Part shown: one piece after another, positions 9,331 to 18,166 of the stretch
Layout of the letters: the number at the start of each line of letters is the position of its first letter
Numbering within the stretch: the first letter of the stretch is position 1
NCBI RefSeq assembly: GCF_018614955.1
Contig: NZ_JAGGNV010000008.1
Coordinates: 124,001-188,000 of the forward strand
Direction of reading: 5' to 3'
Origin: Variovorax paradoxus
Lineage (GTDB): Bacteria; Pseudomonadota; Gammaproteobacteria; Burkholderiales; Burkholderiaceae_C
Length of the DNA: 64,000 nucleotides
Translations under genes and position numbers: made by a program
The notes under the pieces: generated by a model
Database searches by the model: none
Seen by the model: only the letters and a program-made list of their open reading frames with translations
What the model was told of the DNA's origin: nothing

Positions 9331-10986
9331 ATGGACATCACGACGCACGAGGTCTTCAACCAGCCGGCACCGCTGGCCGGCTACAACCTGTTCGAAACCA
9401 ACCGGCCGCTGCGCGACGCGCTGAAGTTCAACGCGCCGCAGCTGCAGCTTGCGCCGCTGGCGCATCTGGGCGGCGTGATCGGTTCGGTCGAGATGCAGAC
9501 CCACGCGCGGCTCGCGAACACGAATCCGCCGGTGCTGCACACGCACGACCGCTTCGGCCGGCGCATCGACGAGGTGGAGTTTCATCCGAGCTATCACGCG
9601 CTGATGAAGGCGGCGGTGGGTGCGGGCCTGCACGGCACACCATGGACAGGGGAGTCCGCATCCCCGCACGTCCAGCGCGCCGCCGGTTTCATGCTCTTCA
9701 CCGAGCTCGAGCCCTCGGCGCTGTGCCCGATCTCGATGAGCTACGCCGTGACGCCGGCGCTGCGCGGCAACGCAGCCATCTATGCCGATTGGGGCCCCAA
9801 GCTCGCGAGCCTCTGGTACGACCCGGTGCTCAGGTCCGCGCTCGACAAGCCCGGCGCGACCATGGGCATGGGCATGACCGAGAAGCAGGGCGGCTCGGAC
9901 GTGCGCGCCAACACGACGCGGGCGGTTCGCGTCGCCGGTGACGATTGGGGCGAGCGCTACGAGATCACGGGCCACAAGTGGTTCTTCTCGGCACCGATGT
10001 GCGATGCCTTCCTGGTGCTCGCGCAGGCGCCGGCCGGTCTGTCATGTTTCTTCATGCCGCGTGTGCTGCCGGACTGGATGGGCGACGACGTGCGCAACGG
10101 CATCCGCATCCAGCGTTTGAAGGACAAGCTAGGCAACAAGGCCAACGCCAGCTCCGAGGTCGAGTTCAACGGCGCGAGCGCCTGGCTGGTCGGCGAAGAA
10201 GGCCGCGGCATCCCGCAGATCCTCGAGATGGGCACGATGACGCGGCTCGACTGCGCGCTCGGCACCAGCGGCCTGATGCGTCAGGCCTTGAGCCTGGCCC
10301 TGCATCACACCGCGCAGCGCCAGGCCTTCGGCAAGCCGCTCATCGAGCAGCCGCTGATGAAGAACGTGCTGGCGGACCTCGCGCTCGAAAGCGAAGCCGC
10401 CACCGCGCTCGCCATCCGCCTCGCGCGCGCCTTCGATCGCCAGCAGGACGAGCACGAGCGCCTGATGGCGCGCCTGCTCACGCCGGTGGCCAAGTTCTGG
10501 ATCTGCAAGCGCGGCAGCCAATTCGCGCAGGAGGCGATGGAATGCCTCGGCGGCAACGGCTACGTGGAGGAGGGCGGCGAAGGCGTGATGGCGCGCATCT
10601 ACCGCGAGATGCCGCTCAACTCGATCTGGGAAGGCGCCGGCAACATCATGGCGCTCGATCTGCTGCGCGGGCTTCGCAAGGGCGACGCGGTCGCGGCGCT
10701 GGCGCACGAGCTCGCGCCGGCGCGCGGCGTCGATGCGGCACTCGACCGGCTGGCCGATGCGCTGCCCGCGCGCATCGAGGCCATGGCTACCGAAGCCGAA
10801 GCGCGCCGGCTCGCGCAGGACGTGGCGCTCGCGGTGCAGGGCGCGCTGCTCGTGCAGACCGCGCCGCAGGCCGTGGCCGGTGCCTTCTGCGCTTCGCGCC
10901 TGGGCGGCGACTGGGGCCATGCCTTCGGCACGCTCCGCGCCAGCGCCGATTTCGATTCCATCATCGCGCGTGCGCGGCCCCAATGA
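9331..10986 (+). CDS. aidB: AidB-like acyl-CoA dehydrogenase / isovaleryl-CoA dehydrogenase
   Basis: The 551-residue flavoprotein resembles Escherichia coli AidB along its length: an N-terminal HEVFNQPAPLAGYN, the GMGMTEKQGGSDVRANTTRA flavin loop, HKWFFSAPMCDAFLVLAQ and LKDKLGNKANASSEVEFN, and the C-terminal EGAGNIMALDLLRGL. AidB family proteins have weak isovaleryl-CoA dehydrogenase activity and, in E. coli, bind DNA during alkylation stress. Here the operon context favours an acyl-CoA substrate. The frame ends 22 nt before the GST-like gene. Confidence 0.88.
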   Translation: MDITTHEVFNQPAPLAGYNLFETNRPLRDALKFNAPQLQLAPLAHLGGVIGSVEMQTHARLANTNPPVLHTHDRFGRRIDEVEFHPSYHALMKAAVGAGLHGTPWTGESASPHVQRAAGFMLFTELEPSALCPISMSYAVTPALRGNAAIYADWGPKLASLWYDPVLRSALDKPGATMGMGMTEKQGGSDVRANTTRAVRVAGDDWGERYEITGHKWFFSAPMCDAFLVLAQAPAGLSCFFMPRVLPDWMGDDVRNGIRIQRLKDKLGNKANASSEVEFNGASAWLVGEEGRGIPQILEMGTMTRLDCALGTSGLMRQALSLALHHTAQRQAFGKPLIEQPLMKNVLADLALESEAATALAIRLARAFDRQQDEHERLMARLLTPVAKFWICKRGSQFAQEAMECLGGNGYVEEGGEGVMARIYREMPLNSIWEGAGNIMALDLLRGLRKGDAVAALAHELAPARGVDAALDRLADALPARIEAMATEAEARRLAQDVALAVQGALLVQTAPQAVAGAFCASRLGGDWGHAFGTLRASADFDSIIARARPQ

Positions 10987-11008
10987 CGCGGACATCCAAA
11001 GGACCCTC

Positions 11009-11947
11009 ATGGCAGACCTGATCCTCCACCACTATGCGACCTCGCCCTTTTCGGAGAAGCTGCGCCTGATCCTCGGCTACAAGAAGCTCACGTGGAAGTC
11101 GGTGATCATTCCGCAGATCCTGCCCAAGCCGGACCTGATCGCACTCACGGGCGGCTACCGCAAGACGCCGGTGCTGCAGATCGGCGCCGACATCTACTGC
11201 GACACCGCGCTGATCTGCGACGTGCTCGAGCACATCTCGCCGCTGCCGTCGATCTATCCCGAGCCGGGCAAGGGCCTGGAGCGTGTCGTCGCCCAATGGG
11301 GCGAGACCTCGCTCTTCTGGGCCTCGATGGCCTACAGCTTCAGCGGCAACGGCGCGGCCGACCTGTTCGGCAAGGCGCCGCCCGAACTGGCCAAGGCATT
11401 CGGCGAGGACCGCAAGGCCATGAGCGTCAACATGGTGCGGCACCGCCCGGGCGATGCCGCGGCGGCCTACAAGTCCTACCTCAGGCGCCTGTCCGACATG
11501 CTGGACGACACCGACTACCTGCTCGGCGCCTACCCGACCGTGGCCGATTTCGCCTGCTACCACCCGCTGTGGTTCACGCGCAAGCGCACGCCCTCGATGG
11601 CCGGCATCCTGCAATTCACGCCGGCCGTGGGCGACTGGATGGACCGCATGGCCGCGATCGGCCACGGCACGATGGAGACCTTCGATGCGGCGCAGGCCAT
11701 TGCCGTCGCGGCCGCTTCCACGCCGCACACGCTGCTGTCCGACAGCACCTTCCAGGACGAGCACGGCATCCCGCTCGGCACGCGGGTCACGGTCGCGGGC
11801 GAAAGCTTCGGCCCCGAGCCCACCGAAGGCGAACTCATCGCCGCTACCCGCACGCACTACACGCTGCGCCGCACCGACCCGCGTGCCGGGACCGTGCACG
11901 TGCATTTCCCGCGCGTCGGTTACGCCTTGAAGAAGGTCGAGGGGTAA
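11009..11947 (+). CDS. Glutathione S-transferase family protein
   Basis: The 312-residue protein has an N-terminal thioredoxin-like domain: the HHYATSPFSEKLRLILGYK segment includes the Ser active-site region, and the GGYRKTPVLQIGADIYCDTALI stretch carries the cis-Pro and the glutathione-binding Asp/Thr. An all-helical C-terminal domain contains YLLGAYPTVADFACYHPLWF. The C-terminus extends about 80 residues beyond a typical GST and resembles a small beta-domain (residues about 245-312). The role is probably detoxification or isomerisation of a pathway intermediate; the substrate is unknown. Confidence 0.86.
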   Translation: MADLILHHYATSPFSEKLRLILGYKKLTWKSVIIPQILPKPDLIALTGGYRKTPVLQIGADIYCDTALICDVLEHISPLPSIYPEPGKGLERVVAQWGETSLFWASMAYSFSGNGAADLFGKAPPELAKAFGEDRKAMSVNMVRHRPGDAAAAYKSYLRRLSDMLDDTDYLLGAYPTVADFACYHPLWFTRKRTPSMAGILQFTPAVGDWMDRMAAIGHGTMETFDAAQAIAVAAASTPHTLLSDSTFQDEHGIPLGTRVTVAGESFGPEPTEGELIAATRTHYTLRRTDPRAGTVHVHFPRVGYALKKVEG

Positions 11948-12050
11948 TTAGCTCTCCCCCAGGCTTCGCGCACTTCGTGTCGCTCCGCCAACCCCCTTCC
12001 GGGGGCAACACCAGCGGCCCGGCAAAGCCGGTTCCGCGGTGTTCCACGCA
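11948..12050. repeat. Intergenic palindromic repeat unit (BIME/REP-like)
   Basis: The gap between the GST and SDR genes is filled by stem-loops: CCCCC-TTCC-GGGGG, and then a bulged hairpin built from ACACC/GGTGT, GCGG/CCGC and CGGC/GCCG around AAA. It shares the CTTCGCGCACTTCGTGTCG style of sequence that I recall as dispersed in Variovorax and Acidovorax genomes. It resembles the element at 6660-6735 in composition, though it is not the same unit. A normal ribosome site (AAGGACC) for the next gene starts beyond it. Confidence 0.6.
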
Positions 12051-12067
12051 ACTACAAGGACCTTCAG

Positions 12068-12973
12068 ATGATTCAGGATTTCAAGGGCACCACCGCCGTT
12101 CTCACCGGCGCCGGCTCCGGCTTCGGCCTCGAGTGCGCGCGCATCGGCGCGGCGCGCGGCATGAATCTCGTGCTGGTCGATGTGCAGCAGGATGCGCTCG
12201 ACCGCGTGCATGCCGAGATGGAAGCCGCCGGTGCCCAGGTGCTGGCGCGCAAGGTCGACGTCGCCGATGCGCAGCAGATGGAGCAGCTCGCCAAGGATGT
12301 GCAGCACCGCTTCGGTGCGCCGCATTTCGTCTTCAACAACGCGGGCGTGGGCGCCGGCGGCCTGGTGTGGGAGAACACCGTGGCCGACTGGGAATGGGTG
12401 CTCGGCGTCGATCTCTGGGGTGTGATCCACGGCGTGCGCCTGTTCACGCCGATGATGCTGCAAGCCGCCGCCAGGGACCCTTCGTACCGCGGCCACATCG
12501 TCAACACCGCGAGCATGGCCGGCCTGCTGGCGCCGCCCAACATGGGCGTCTACAACGCAGCCAAGGCGGCCGTGGTGAGCCTCACCGAAACGCTCTATCA
12601 AGACCTGAAGCTCATCACCGACCAGATCGGCGCCAGCCTCCTGTGCCCTTACTTCGTGCCGACCGGCATCACCAGCAGCGAGCGCAACCGGCCCGGCGCA
12701 CTGGCCGCCGGCGAACTCACCAAGAGCCAGCTGATCGGCCAGGCGATGAGCAACAAGGCCGTCAGCAGCGGCAAGGTGACGGCGGCCGAAGTGGCGCAGA
12801 TGGTGTTCGACGCCATCAGCGCCAACCAGTTCTACGTGTTCAGCCACCCGAAGGCGCTGGGCAACGTGAAGAGTCGCATGGAAAGCATCGTGTCGATCTC
12901 GAATCCGGCCGACCCCTTCCTGGAGCGGCCGGAGATCGGCGCCAAGCTGCGCGAGCAGCTGCGCGCGGGCTGA
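12068..12973 (+). CDS. SDR family NAD(P)-dependent oxidoreductase
   Basis: The 301-residue protein has the cofactor motif TGAGSGFGLECARIGAARG, an Asp (LVDV) that would favour NAD(H), then NNAGVGAGG, the Ser of IVNTASMAGLL and the YNAAKAAV catalytic pair. It is longer than the classical 250-residue SDR because of a C-terminal SNKAVSSGKVTAAEVAQMV segment typical of cyclohexanol/3-oxoacyl-type members. It closes the catabolic block and is followed by a convergent gene only 9 nt away. Confidence 0.9.
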   Translation: MIQDFKGTTAVLTGAGSGFGLECARIGAARGMNLVLVDVQQDALDRVHAEMEAAGAQVLARKVDVADAQQMEQLAKDVQHRFGAPHFVFNNAGVGAGGLVWENTVADWEWVLGVDLWGVIHGVRLFTPMMLQAAARDPSYRGHIVNTASMAGLLAPPNMGVYNAAKAAVVSLTETLYQDLKLITDQIGASLLCPYFVPTGITSSERNRPGALAAGELTKSQLIGQAMSNKAVSSGKVTAAEVAQMVFDAISANQFYVFSHPKALGNVKSRMESIVSISNPADPFLERPEIGAKLREQLRAG

Positions 12974-12982
12974 GACGCCCGT

Positions 12983-13366
12983 TCAGCCCTGCGCCCTTTC
13001 CTCGATCGCGTCGACGCGGTCGGGATAGAAGGCGAGGTGGTCCTTGATCTGCTCGACCGACGCGTAGGGCTGCTCGTAGGTCCACACGGCGTTCGCGCCT
13101 TTCTCGCCGGCCGAGGGAATGCTGTAGTAGGCGCAGTCGCCCTTGAAGGGGCAGTAGGTGGCATGGTCAGTGCGCGCGAGCAGCGACATGTCCACGTCCT
13201 TGCGCGGGATGTACTGCACGGCGGGGTAGCTCGCTTCGCGCAGCGTCAAGGCTGCGCGCGTGTCGGCGATGACGCGGCCTGCGGCCTTCACGACCACGCG
13301 CGCGGGGTTCGCGGCAATGGTGATCGGATGGTCCGGGCCGGGAATCTTCACGGGTTTTTCCTGCAT
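12983..13366 (-). CDS. DUF427 family protein
   Basis: The 127-residue protein contains the DUF427 hallmarks RVIADTRAALTLREASYPAVQYIPRKD, read here in two overlapping parts, with CPFKGDCAYYSI and AVWTYEQPYASVEQIKDHLAFYPDRV following. The start was placed at 13366 because the sequence before MQEKP does not look family-like and a ribosome site (AAGGACAG) sits just upstream. The family forms small beta-barrels of unknown function and is often found in stress or redox neighbourhoods. It is convergent with the SDR gene. Confidence 0.88.
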   Translation of the reverse strand: MQEKPVKIPGPDHPITIAANPARVVVKAAGRVIADTRAALTLREASYPAVQYIPRKDVDMSLLARTDHATYCPFKGDCAYYSIPSAGEKGANAVWTYEQPYASVEQIKDHLAFYPDRVDAIEERAQG

Positions 13367-13619
13367 GTGTCTGTCCTTGGTTGAACGGCGGCGGCCAGGG
13401 TAGGGGCGATCGGATGACACTTCCGGCTTGTCAAGTGTTCCACTGCTGCTTCTGGAGGCAATCCGGGCGCAGGCCTTGCGGGGCAACGATCTAAAAAGTT
13501 CCCAGTGCAGTTTTCCACAAGCTTGTCCACGGGCGCGGGGGACATGTTCGACCGCCGAGGAGACCGCGGGATGTTTTCCTACACCTTCCGCAAGAGCTTC
13601 GGCACAGAGTTGCAGGGAC
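13367..13619. other. Intergenic stretch without a recognised gene
   Basis: These 253 bases separate the minus-strand DUF427 gene from the promoter of the next gene. I see no coding signature, RNA gene or strong hairpin; base composition is slightly less GC-rich than the neighbouring genes. The start side of the DUF427 gene should hold its own promoter, but I cannot pick a convincing one. Confidence 0.5.
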
Positions 13620-13649
13620 TTGAAACTGGCGTCGAAGCCGGCTTATACT
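13620..13649 (+). promoter_or_regulatory. Predicted sigma-70 promoter of the DUF1428 gene
   Basis: A TTGAAA box (13620-13625) and a TATACT box (13644-13649) are 18 bp apart, which is close to consensus. The start codon follows at 13697 after a clear AAGGAGA ribosome site, giving a leader of about 40 nt. Confidence 0.65.
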
Positions 13650-13696
13650 GAACCAACAGGTTCTGTGTTTCATCCCCCAACCCAAGGAGATTTCGA

Positions 13697-14056
13697 ATGG
13701 CTTATGTCGATGGATACGTCGTTCCCGTTCCCAAGAGCAATCTCGAGAAGTACCGCGAGATCGCCACCAAGGCAGGAAAGATCTGGCGCGAGCATGGCGC
13801 CCTCGAATACCGCGAATGCGTGGCCGATGATGTGAAGTCCGGTGAAGTCACGTCCTTTCCGCAGGCCGTGAAACTGAAGGACGACGAGACCGTGATCTTT
13901 TCGTACATCGTGTTCGAGTCGCGCCAGCATCGCGACGAAGTCAACGCCAAGGTGATGAGCGATCCGCGCCTGGCCGACATGATGGATCCCAAGAGCATGC
14001 CCTTCGACGGCAAGCGCATGTTCTGGGGCGGCTTCAGCCCTATCGTCGAACTTTGA
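13697..14056 (+). CDS. DUF1428 family protein (dimeric alpha/beta-barrel)
   Basis: The 119-residue protein begins MAYVDGYVVPVPKSNLEKY and contains REHGALEYRECVADDV and the closing FDGKRMFWGGFSPIVEL, all typical of DUF1428 proteins with a ferredoxin-like fold. Function is not established; the family is frequent in environmental proteobacteria. It has its own strong promoter and ribosome site, so it may be well expressed. Its last 17 bases overlap the convergent LysR gene. Confidence 0.88.
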   Translation: MAYVDGYVVPVPKSNLEKYREIATKAGKIWREHGALEYRECVADDVKSGEVTSFPQAVKLKDDETVIFSYIVFESRQHRDEVNAKVMSDPRLADMMDPKSMPFDGKRMFWGGFSPIVEL

Positions 14057-14978
14057 GCCCGGCCTGGCCGGCGATCCACTGCCACACCGCGCGGACCGCC
14101 GGTTCGCGCTCGCGGCCTTCGGCGGCGGCGAGGAAATAGCTGCCGGTTGCGAGCGCGGGCCCGAAGGGCTGCAACAGCGCGCCGCTTCGCAACTCCTCTG
14201 CACACAGCGTGAGGCTCAGCAAGGCCACGCCATGGCCGGCCAGCGTGGCGAGCAGCGCGTGCGTTTCGTCGGAGAACGAGAGGCCCGAGGTGGCGCGCGT
14301 CGTGCGCGACTTGCTCGCCGCGATACCGGCCGCTTCGAACCAGCGCGGCCACACCGCCGGCGCGCGCGCCTGAGGCTGCCAGTCGCAGTGGATCAGCCGG
14401 TGCTTCGACAACTCCTGCACGCGCTTCAATCCCAGCAGTGGACTGCAGACCGGCGCATAGCGCTCGGGCATCAGCTCCATCGTCACCAGACCCGGCCAGC
14501 CGCCGCTGCCGGACCGGATCGCGAGATCGGCATCACCGCGCGCAAGATCGACCAGCAGATCGCTCGCGTGCAAGCGCAGTTCGATACCGGGGCAGGCGGC
14601 GCGAAAGGCCGCCATGCGCGGCAGCACCCACTTGGCCGCGAAAGCGGTGTTGGTCGTGAGCGTGATCGTGTCGCCCGCAGCGCGCTCGCGCAGTGCGTGC
14701 ACACCGGCTTCGAGCGTGTCGAAGCCTTCGCGCAGCGCATGGAACAGGCGCAGCCCGGCCGGCGTGAGCGCCAGTTGACGCGTGAGCCTGCGAAACAGCG
14801 GCTGGCCCAGCGCGCTCTCGAGTCCGCGCACCTGGTGGCTGATGGCGGTGGGCGTGACCGAGAGCTCGGCCGCCGCGCGCCGAAAGCTCAGGTGCGCCGC
14901 GGCTGCTTCAAAGGCGCGCAGCGACGACAGCGGCGGCAGCCGCCGCGCTCGCCGCACGGGTGAAACCAATTCATCCAT
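14040..14978 (-). CDS. LysR-family transcriptional regulator (GcvA-like)
   Basis: The 312-residue regulator has an N-terminal winged helix (about residues 15-75: LSSLRAFEAAAAHLSFRRAA, TPTAISHQVRGLE, PLFRRL) followed by a periplasmic-binding-like effector domain. The RAFEAAAAHLSFRRAA form and ISHQVRGLE are typical of the GcvA subgroup. It is divergent from an azoreductase gene across an 88-bp gap and probably controls it, as LysR genes usually act on the adjacent divergent unit. Confidence 0.9.
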   Translation of the reverse strand: MDELVSPVRRARRLPPLSSLRAFEAAAAHLSFRRAAAELSVTPTAISHQVRGLESALGQPLFRRLTRQLALTPAGLRLFHALREGFDTLEAGVHALRERAAGDTITLTTNTAFAAKWVLPRMAAFRAACPGIELRLHASDLLVDLARGDADLAIRSGSGGWPGLVTMELMPERYAPVCSPLLGLKRVQELSKHRLIHCDWQPQARAPAVWPRWFEAAGIAASKSRTTRATSGLSFSDETHALLATLAGHGVALLSLTLCAEELRSGALLQPFGPALATGSYFLAAAEGREREPAVRAVWQWIAGQAGLKVRR

Positions 14979-15023
14979 CTGGAAGAAATCATCGTTTGTG
15001 GAAAGGGCTGCGCAACCCTAAAT

Positions 15024-15039
15024 TGAATACATCGATTCA
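15024..15039. promoter_or_regulatory. Candidate LysR operator in the LysR/azoreductase intergenic region
   Basis: TGAAT and ATTCA arms separated by six bases form a perfect dyad of the T-N11-A kind used by LysR regulators. The 10-mer ATTCATCCAT occurs both at its right arm (15035-15044) and at 14969-14978, giving a direct repeat 66 bp apart that may be a second contact site. The azoreductase ribosome site (AAGGAAAG) follows. Confidence 0.45.
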
Positions 15040-15066
15040 TCCATAACCCCAAGGAAAGACCCTTTC

Positions 15067-15765
15067 ATGACCACGCTTCTGCACATCGACGCCAGCGCGC
15101 GGCCCGGCCGCTCCGGCATCGATCCCCATGGTTCCCACACCCGCAGGCTCTCGGCGCGCTTCGTCGAACGCTGGCATGCGGCGCGGCCTGCGGACCGCAT
15201 CGACCACCTCGATGTGGGCCAGGCGCCGCCCGCGCATGTCACGGGCCCCTGGATCCATGCCGCGTTCACGCCGGCGGCCGCGCGCGAGCCCTGGATGCGC
15301 GAAGCGCTTGCAGAGAGCGATCGTCTCGTCGATCAGCTCATCGCCGCCGACCTCATCGTGGTCGGCCTGCCGATGTACAACTTCGGCGTGCCGGCGCAGT
15401 TCAAGGCCTACATCGACAACATCGTGCGCGTGGGCCGCACCTTCGGCTTCGACCGCGTGCGCGGCGAGGTGCCTTACTGGCCCCTCTTGGCCGATGCGGG
15501 CAAGCGCCTGGTGCTGCTGGGCTCGCGCGGCGACTTCGGCTACGGCAAAGGCCAGCGGATCGCGCACCTCAACCATGCGGAGGCGAGCGTGCGCTCGGTG
15601 TTCGGCTACATCGGCATCCGCGAGGTGCACGAAGTCGCCGTCGAGTACGACGAGTTCGGCGGCGAGCAGCTGGCACGATCGCTCGCCGAGGCCGATCTCG
15701 CCGTCGATCGCCTGGTCGACAAGCTCTCGGCCTCACACCTTCAACTCATGATGGAAAACGCATGA
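15067..15765 (+). CDS. FMN-dependent NADH-azoreductase / NAD(P)H quinone reductase (AcpD family)
   Basis: The 232-residue flavodoxin-like protein has the N-terminal TTLLHIDASARPGRSGIDPH phosphate loop and the flavin segment GLPMYNFGVPAQFKAYIDNI, both characteristic of AzoR/AcpD proteins. A GSRGDFGYGKG loop contributes to the FMN pocket. The family reduces quinones and azo compounds by two-electron transfer and protects against electrophiles. The next gene starts inside its stop (ATGA overlap), so the two are coupled. Confidence 0.9.
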   Translation: MTTLLHIDASARPGRSGIDPHGSHTRRLSARFVERWHAARPADRIDHLDVGQAPPAHVTGPWIHAAFTPAAAREPWMREALAESDRLVDQLIAADLIVVGLPMYNFGVPAQFKAYIDNIVRVGRTFGFDRVRGEVPYWPLLADAGKRLVLLGSRGDFGYGKGQRIAHLNHAEASVRSVFGYIGIREVHEVAVEYDEFGGEQLARSLAEADLAVDRLVDKLSASHLQLMMENA

Positions 15766-16169
15766 CTACCATTCAGCTCATCAACCCGCCCGGCCTCTAC
15801 GACCCGGCACCCAACGGCTATTCGCACCTGGCGATCGTCCCGCCCGGAAGCAGGCTCGTGCTCGTTGCGGGGCAGGGCGGCGAAACAGCGGAGGGCAGCT
15901 TGCCGCCCGACTATGCATCGCAGGTGCGCCAGGCCCTCTCCAACATGCGCGTGGCGCTCGCCGCGGCCGGTGCCGAGGTCACGCACGTCGCGAGACTGCT
16001 GGTGCTGGTCGTCGATCACACCGAGGAGCGGCTTCACGTGTTCGGTGCCGAACTCGATCGTGTTTGGGGCGATGCGCCCAAGCCGGCGTGCACGCTCATT
16101 CCGGTGCCGCGCCTTGCGCTCGACGGCATGCTGTTCGAGATCGAGGCCACGGCGGTGGTGCCCGCCTAG
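15762..16169 (+). CDS. RidA/YjgF/Rid family protein
   Basis: The 135-residue protein shows the Rid fold pattern: QLINPPGLYDPAPNGYSHLA, the GQGG turn, ALSNMRVALAAAGAEVTHVARL and LIPVPRLALDGMLFEIEATA. In canonical RidA an Arg near the C-terminus binds the 2-aminoacrylate carboxylate; here the equivalent PRLAL position keeps an Arg. The activity may be imine deamination, but many Rid subgroups lack it. It is translationally coupled to the azoreductase and ends in a 4-nt convergent overlap with a LysR gene. Confidence 0.87.
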   Translation: MTTIQLINPPGLYDPAPNGYSHLAIVPPGSRLVLVAGQGGETAEGSLPPDYASQVRQALSNMRVALAAAGAEVTHVARLLVLVVDHTEERLHVFGAELDRVWGDAPKPACTLIPVPRLALDGMLFEIEATAVVPA

Positions 16170-17041
16170 TCCGGGCCGTTGTAGGCCGCGCAGATCAGCT
16201 GCGCCAGCAGGCTCGCGGGCCCAGCCAGGCTGCGGCTCGAACGATGCACCAGCCCGATGTCGCGGTGGAATGTATGGCGGCCGAGATCGATGGCGCGCAC
16301 CGCGGCGGGCCAGCGCCGATGCGTGGCGGTCTGCGGCACCAGGGCCACACCCACGCCGTTGGCCACCAGCCGCACGATCGCATCCAACTCATCGAGCTCG
16401 CAGATTTCCTGCACCTTCAAGTGCGCGGCGCGCAGAAAGCGGTCGACCTGCCGACCGCCGAAAGAGGCGCGGTCGTAGCGCACGAAGGGCTGGCTGGACA
16501 GCAGTTCCGCCCAGTCGGTGCCCTTGACGCGTCGCGGCACCAGAAGACGGAATGGCTCGTGCGCCAGCGTGGTCCAGCGCAAGTCGCTTTGCAGCGCGAA
16601 CGGCGGGCGGATGATGATCGCCATGTCGATCTCGCCGGCATCGACCAGATTGAGCAGCGCTATCGACAGGCCGGGAATCACGCGCGTGCGGCAGTCCGGC
16701 GACTGCTTGTGGAGGCTGGTCAACGCATCGGCCAACAGCACGCGCTGCGCCGACGCGATCGCGCCGATGCTGACGGGCATCGTCGCGCGCGGGCCGGCAT
16801 GGCGCGAACCCAGGTTGCCGTAGAGCTCGATCAGCTCCGAGGCCTGCGCCAGTGTCTCCTGGCCCATGGCGTTCAGGCGGGCCGAACGGCCGGTGCGGTC
16901 GAAAAGGTCGAAACCGAGTTCTGCCTCCAGCCGCTGCATCTGCGCACTGACCGCCGCTTGCGTCAGGCCAATCTTCTGGCCGGCAGCGGCGAAGGTGCCT
17001 TCCCGCGCCACGGCGACGAAGGTCTTCAGCTCGCGGATCAT
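16166..17041 (-). CDS. LysR-family transcriptional regulator
   Basis: The 291-residue regulator has the helix-turn-helix at its very N-terminus (IRELKTFVAVAREGTFAAAG, LTQAAVSAQMQRLEAELGFD, LFDRTGR) and a LysR substrate-binding domain behind it. It diverges from a VOC-protein/flavin-reductase pair across an AT-rich 99-bp gap, so that pair is the likely target. The 3' end overlaps the RidA gene on the other strand by 4 nt. Confidence 0.9.
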   Translation of the reverse strand: MIRELKTFVAVAREGTFAAAGQKIGLTQAAVSAQMQRLEAELGFDLFDRTGRSARLNAMGQETLAQASELIELYGNLGSRHAGPRATMPVSIGAIASAQRVLLADALTSLHKQSPDCRTRVIPGLSIALLNLVDAGEIDMAIIIRPPFALQSDLRWTTLAHEPFRLLVPRRVKGTDWAELLSSQPFVRYDRASFGGRQVDRFLRAAHLKVQEICELDELDAIVRLVANGVGVALVPQTATHRRWPAAVRAIDLGRHTFHRDIGLVHRSSRSLAGPASLLAQLICAAYNGPD

Positions 17042-17140
17042 TCACAAATTCCATTGATGCATCTGTCAAATATATATTGATTTTTCTTTTTCTCGTCCGA
17101 CCCTAGGATCACGCATCGTCATCCACAGAGCCCCTCCACC
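17042..17140. promoter_or_regulatory. AT-rich divergent promoter region (LysR / VOC operon)
   Basis: This short gap is markedly AT-rich compared with everything around it, with a TATATATTGATTTTTC stretch near 17071 and ATTGATGCAT at 17053-17062. The ATTGAT element occurs twice, about 20 bp apart, as expected for a LysR-bound divergent promoter. I cannot assign the -35 box with confidence. Confidence 0.5.
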
Positions 17141-17584
17141 ATGCTGACTCCGACCACCAACCCGGCCATGATGTCCCCCTTCCACCTGGCCTTTCCGGTG
17201 CACGACATCGCGCTGGCCCGCAAGTTCTACGGCGAGCTGCTGGGCTGCCCCGAAGGCCGCAGCGCGGACGACTGGGTCGACTTCAACTTCTACGGCCACC
17301 AGATCGTCGCCCACCTGGCGCCCGGCGAGACGGGCGTGGCGCAGCGCAACGCGGTCGACGGCCATGGCGTGCCGGTACGCCACTTCGGCATCGTGCTGCC
17401 GATGGCCGAATGGGAAGCGATGGCGGCTCGTCTGAGGGCGCAGGGCGTCGAGTTCGTGATCGAGCCGTACATCCGCTTCAAGGGCGAGCCCGGCGAGCAG
17501 GCCACGATGTTCTTCCTCGATCCCTCCGGCAATGCGCTGGAGCTCAAGGCCTTCGCCAACATCGGGATGCTCTTCGCCAAATGA
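17141..17584 (+). CDS. VOC family (glyoxalase/bleomycin-resistance-like) protein
   Basis: The 147-residue protein has the paired beta-alpha-beta modules of the vicinal oxygen chelate fold: [20 protein letters not shown] at the N-terminus and [17 protein letters not shown] at the C-terminus. The His and Glu positions (FHLAF, LELK) could bind a metal. Alternative Met codons at residues 10 and 11 are possible starts. The function is probably a dioxygenase or lyase acting on a small molecule. Its stop overlaps the start of the flavin reductase gene. Confidence 0.85.
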   Translation: MLTPTTNPAMMSPFHLAFPVHDIALARKFYGELLGCPEGRSADDWVDFNFYGHQIVAHLAPGETGVAQRNAVDGHGVPVRHFGIVLPMAEWEAMAARLRAQGVEFVIEPYIRFKGEPGEQATMFFLDPSGNALELKAFANIGMLFAK

Positions 17585-18156
17585 ATCATTTCCAGCCTGT
17601 CGCGCTCGAACACGCGAGCCGCCTCGTCAACCATGGCCCGACCGTGCTGGTGACGAGTGCCGACGGCGCCCGCCGCAACGTGATGGCCGCCGCCTGGTCG
17701 ATGCCGGTCGAGTTCACGCCGCCGCGCATCGCGGTGGTGATCGACAAGCGGACCTACACGTGCGAACTCGTCGCCGCCAGCGGCGCGTTCGGCGTCTGCC
17801 TGCCCGGCACGGCGCTGGCGGACCTCACCTACGCGCTCGGCAGCACGAGCGGCCGCACGCTCGACAAGTTCGAGCGCTACGGCATTGGGGCGAGCCGCGG
17901 CCCTGTGCTGGGCATGCCCTTGCTCGAGGCCGGCTGCGCCGCCTGGCTCGAATGCCGGCTGATTCGCGAGCCGCATGCCGAAGATGCCTACGACACCTGC
18001 TTCGCCGAGGTGGTCGCCGCGGCGGCGGATGCGCGCATCTTCGCCGGCGGGCATTGGTCCTTTCGCGAGGACAACGCCGACCTGCAGACCATCCATCACC
18101 TCGGCGGAGGCAACTTCGTGCGTGCCGGCGGAACGCTGCGGGCCAGACAGCTGTAG
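17581..18156 (+). CDS. Flavin reductase-like FMN-binding protein
   Basis: The 191-residue protein has the split-barrel flavin reductase pattern: [49 protein letters not shown] and [19 protein letters not shown]. Such proteins supply reduced FMN to a partner oxygenase or act as oxidoreductases. The ATGA overlap with the VOC gene suggests one functional unit under the divergent LysR. It ends 10 nt from the convergent sctR gene, the edge of the secretion cluster. Confidence 0.85.
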   Translation: MNHFQPVALEHASRLVNHGPTVLVTSADGARRNVMAAAWSMPVEFTPPRIAVVIDKRTYTCELVAASGAFGVCLPGTALADLTYALGSTSGRTLDKFERYGIGASRGPVLGMPLLEAGCAAWLECRLIREPHAEDAYDTCFAEVVAAAADARIFAGGHWSFREDNADLQTIHHLGGGNFVRAGGTLRARQL

Positions 18157-18166
18157 GACGCTGGCA

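Noticed and set aside
12983..13486. Longer DUF427 protein starting at 13486
   Set aside because: The additional 40 residues are unlike the family; the ATG at 13366 follows a proper ribosome site.
13428..13835. Plus-strand 135-codon frame overlapping the DUF1428 gene start
   Set aside because: It overlaps a promoter and a clear gene in another frame, and has no family-like sequence.
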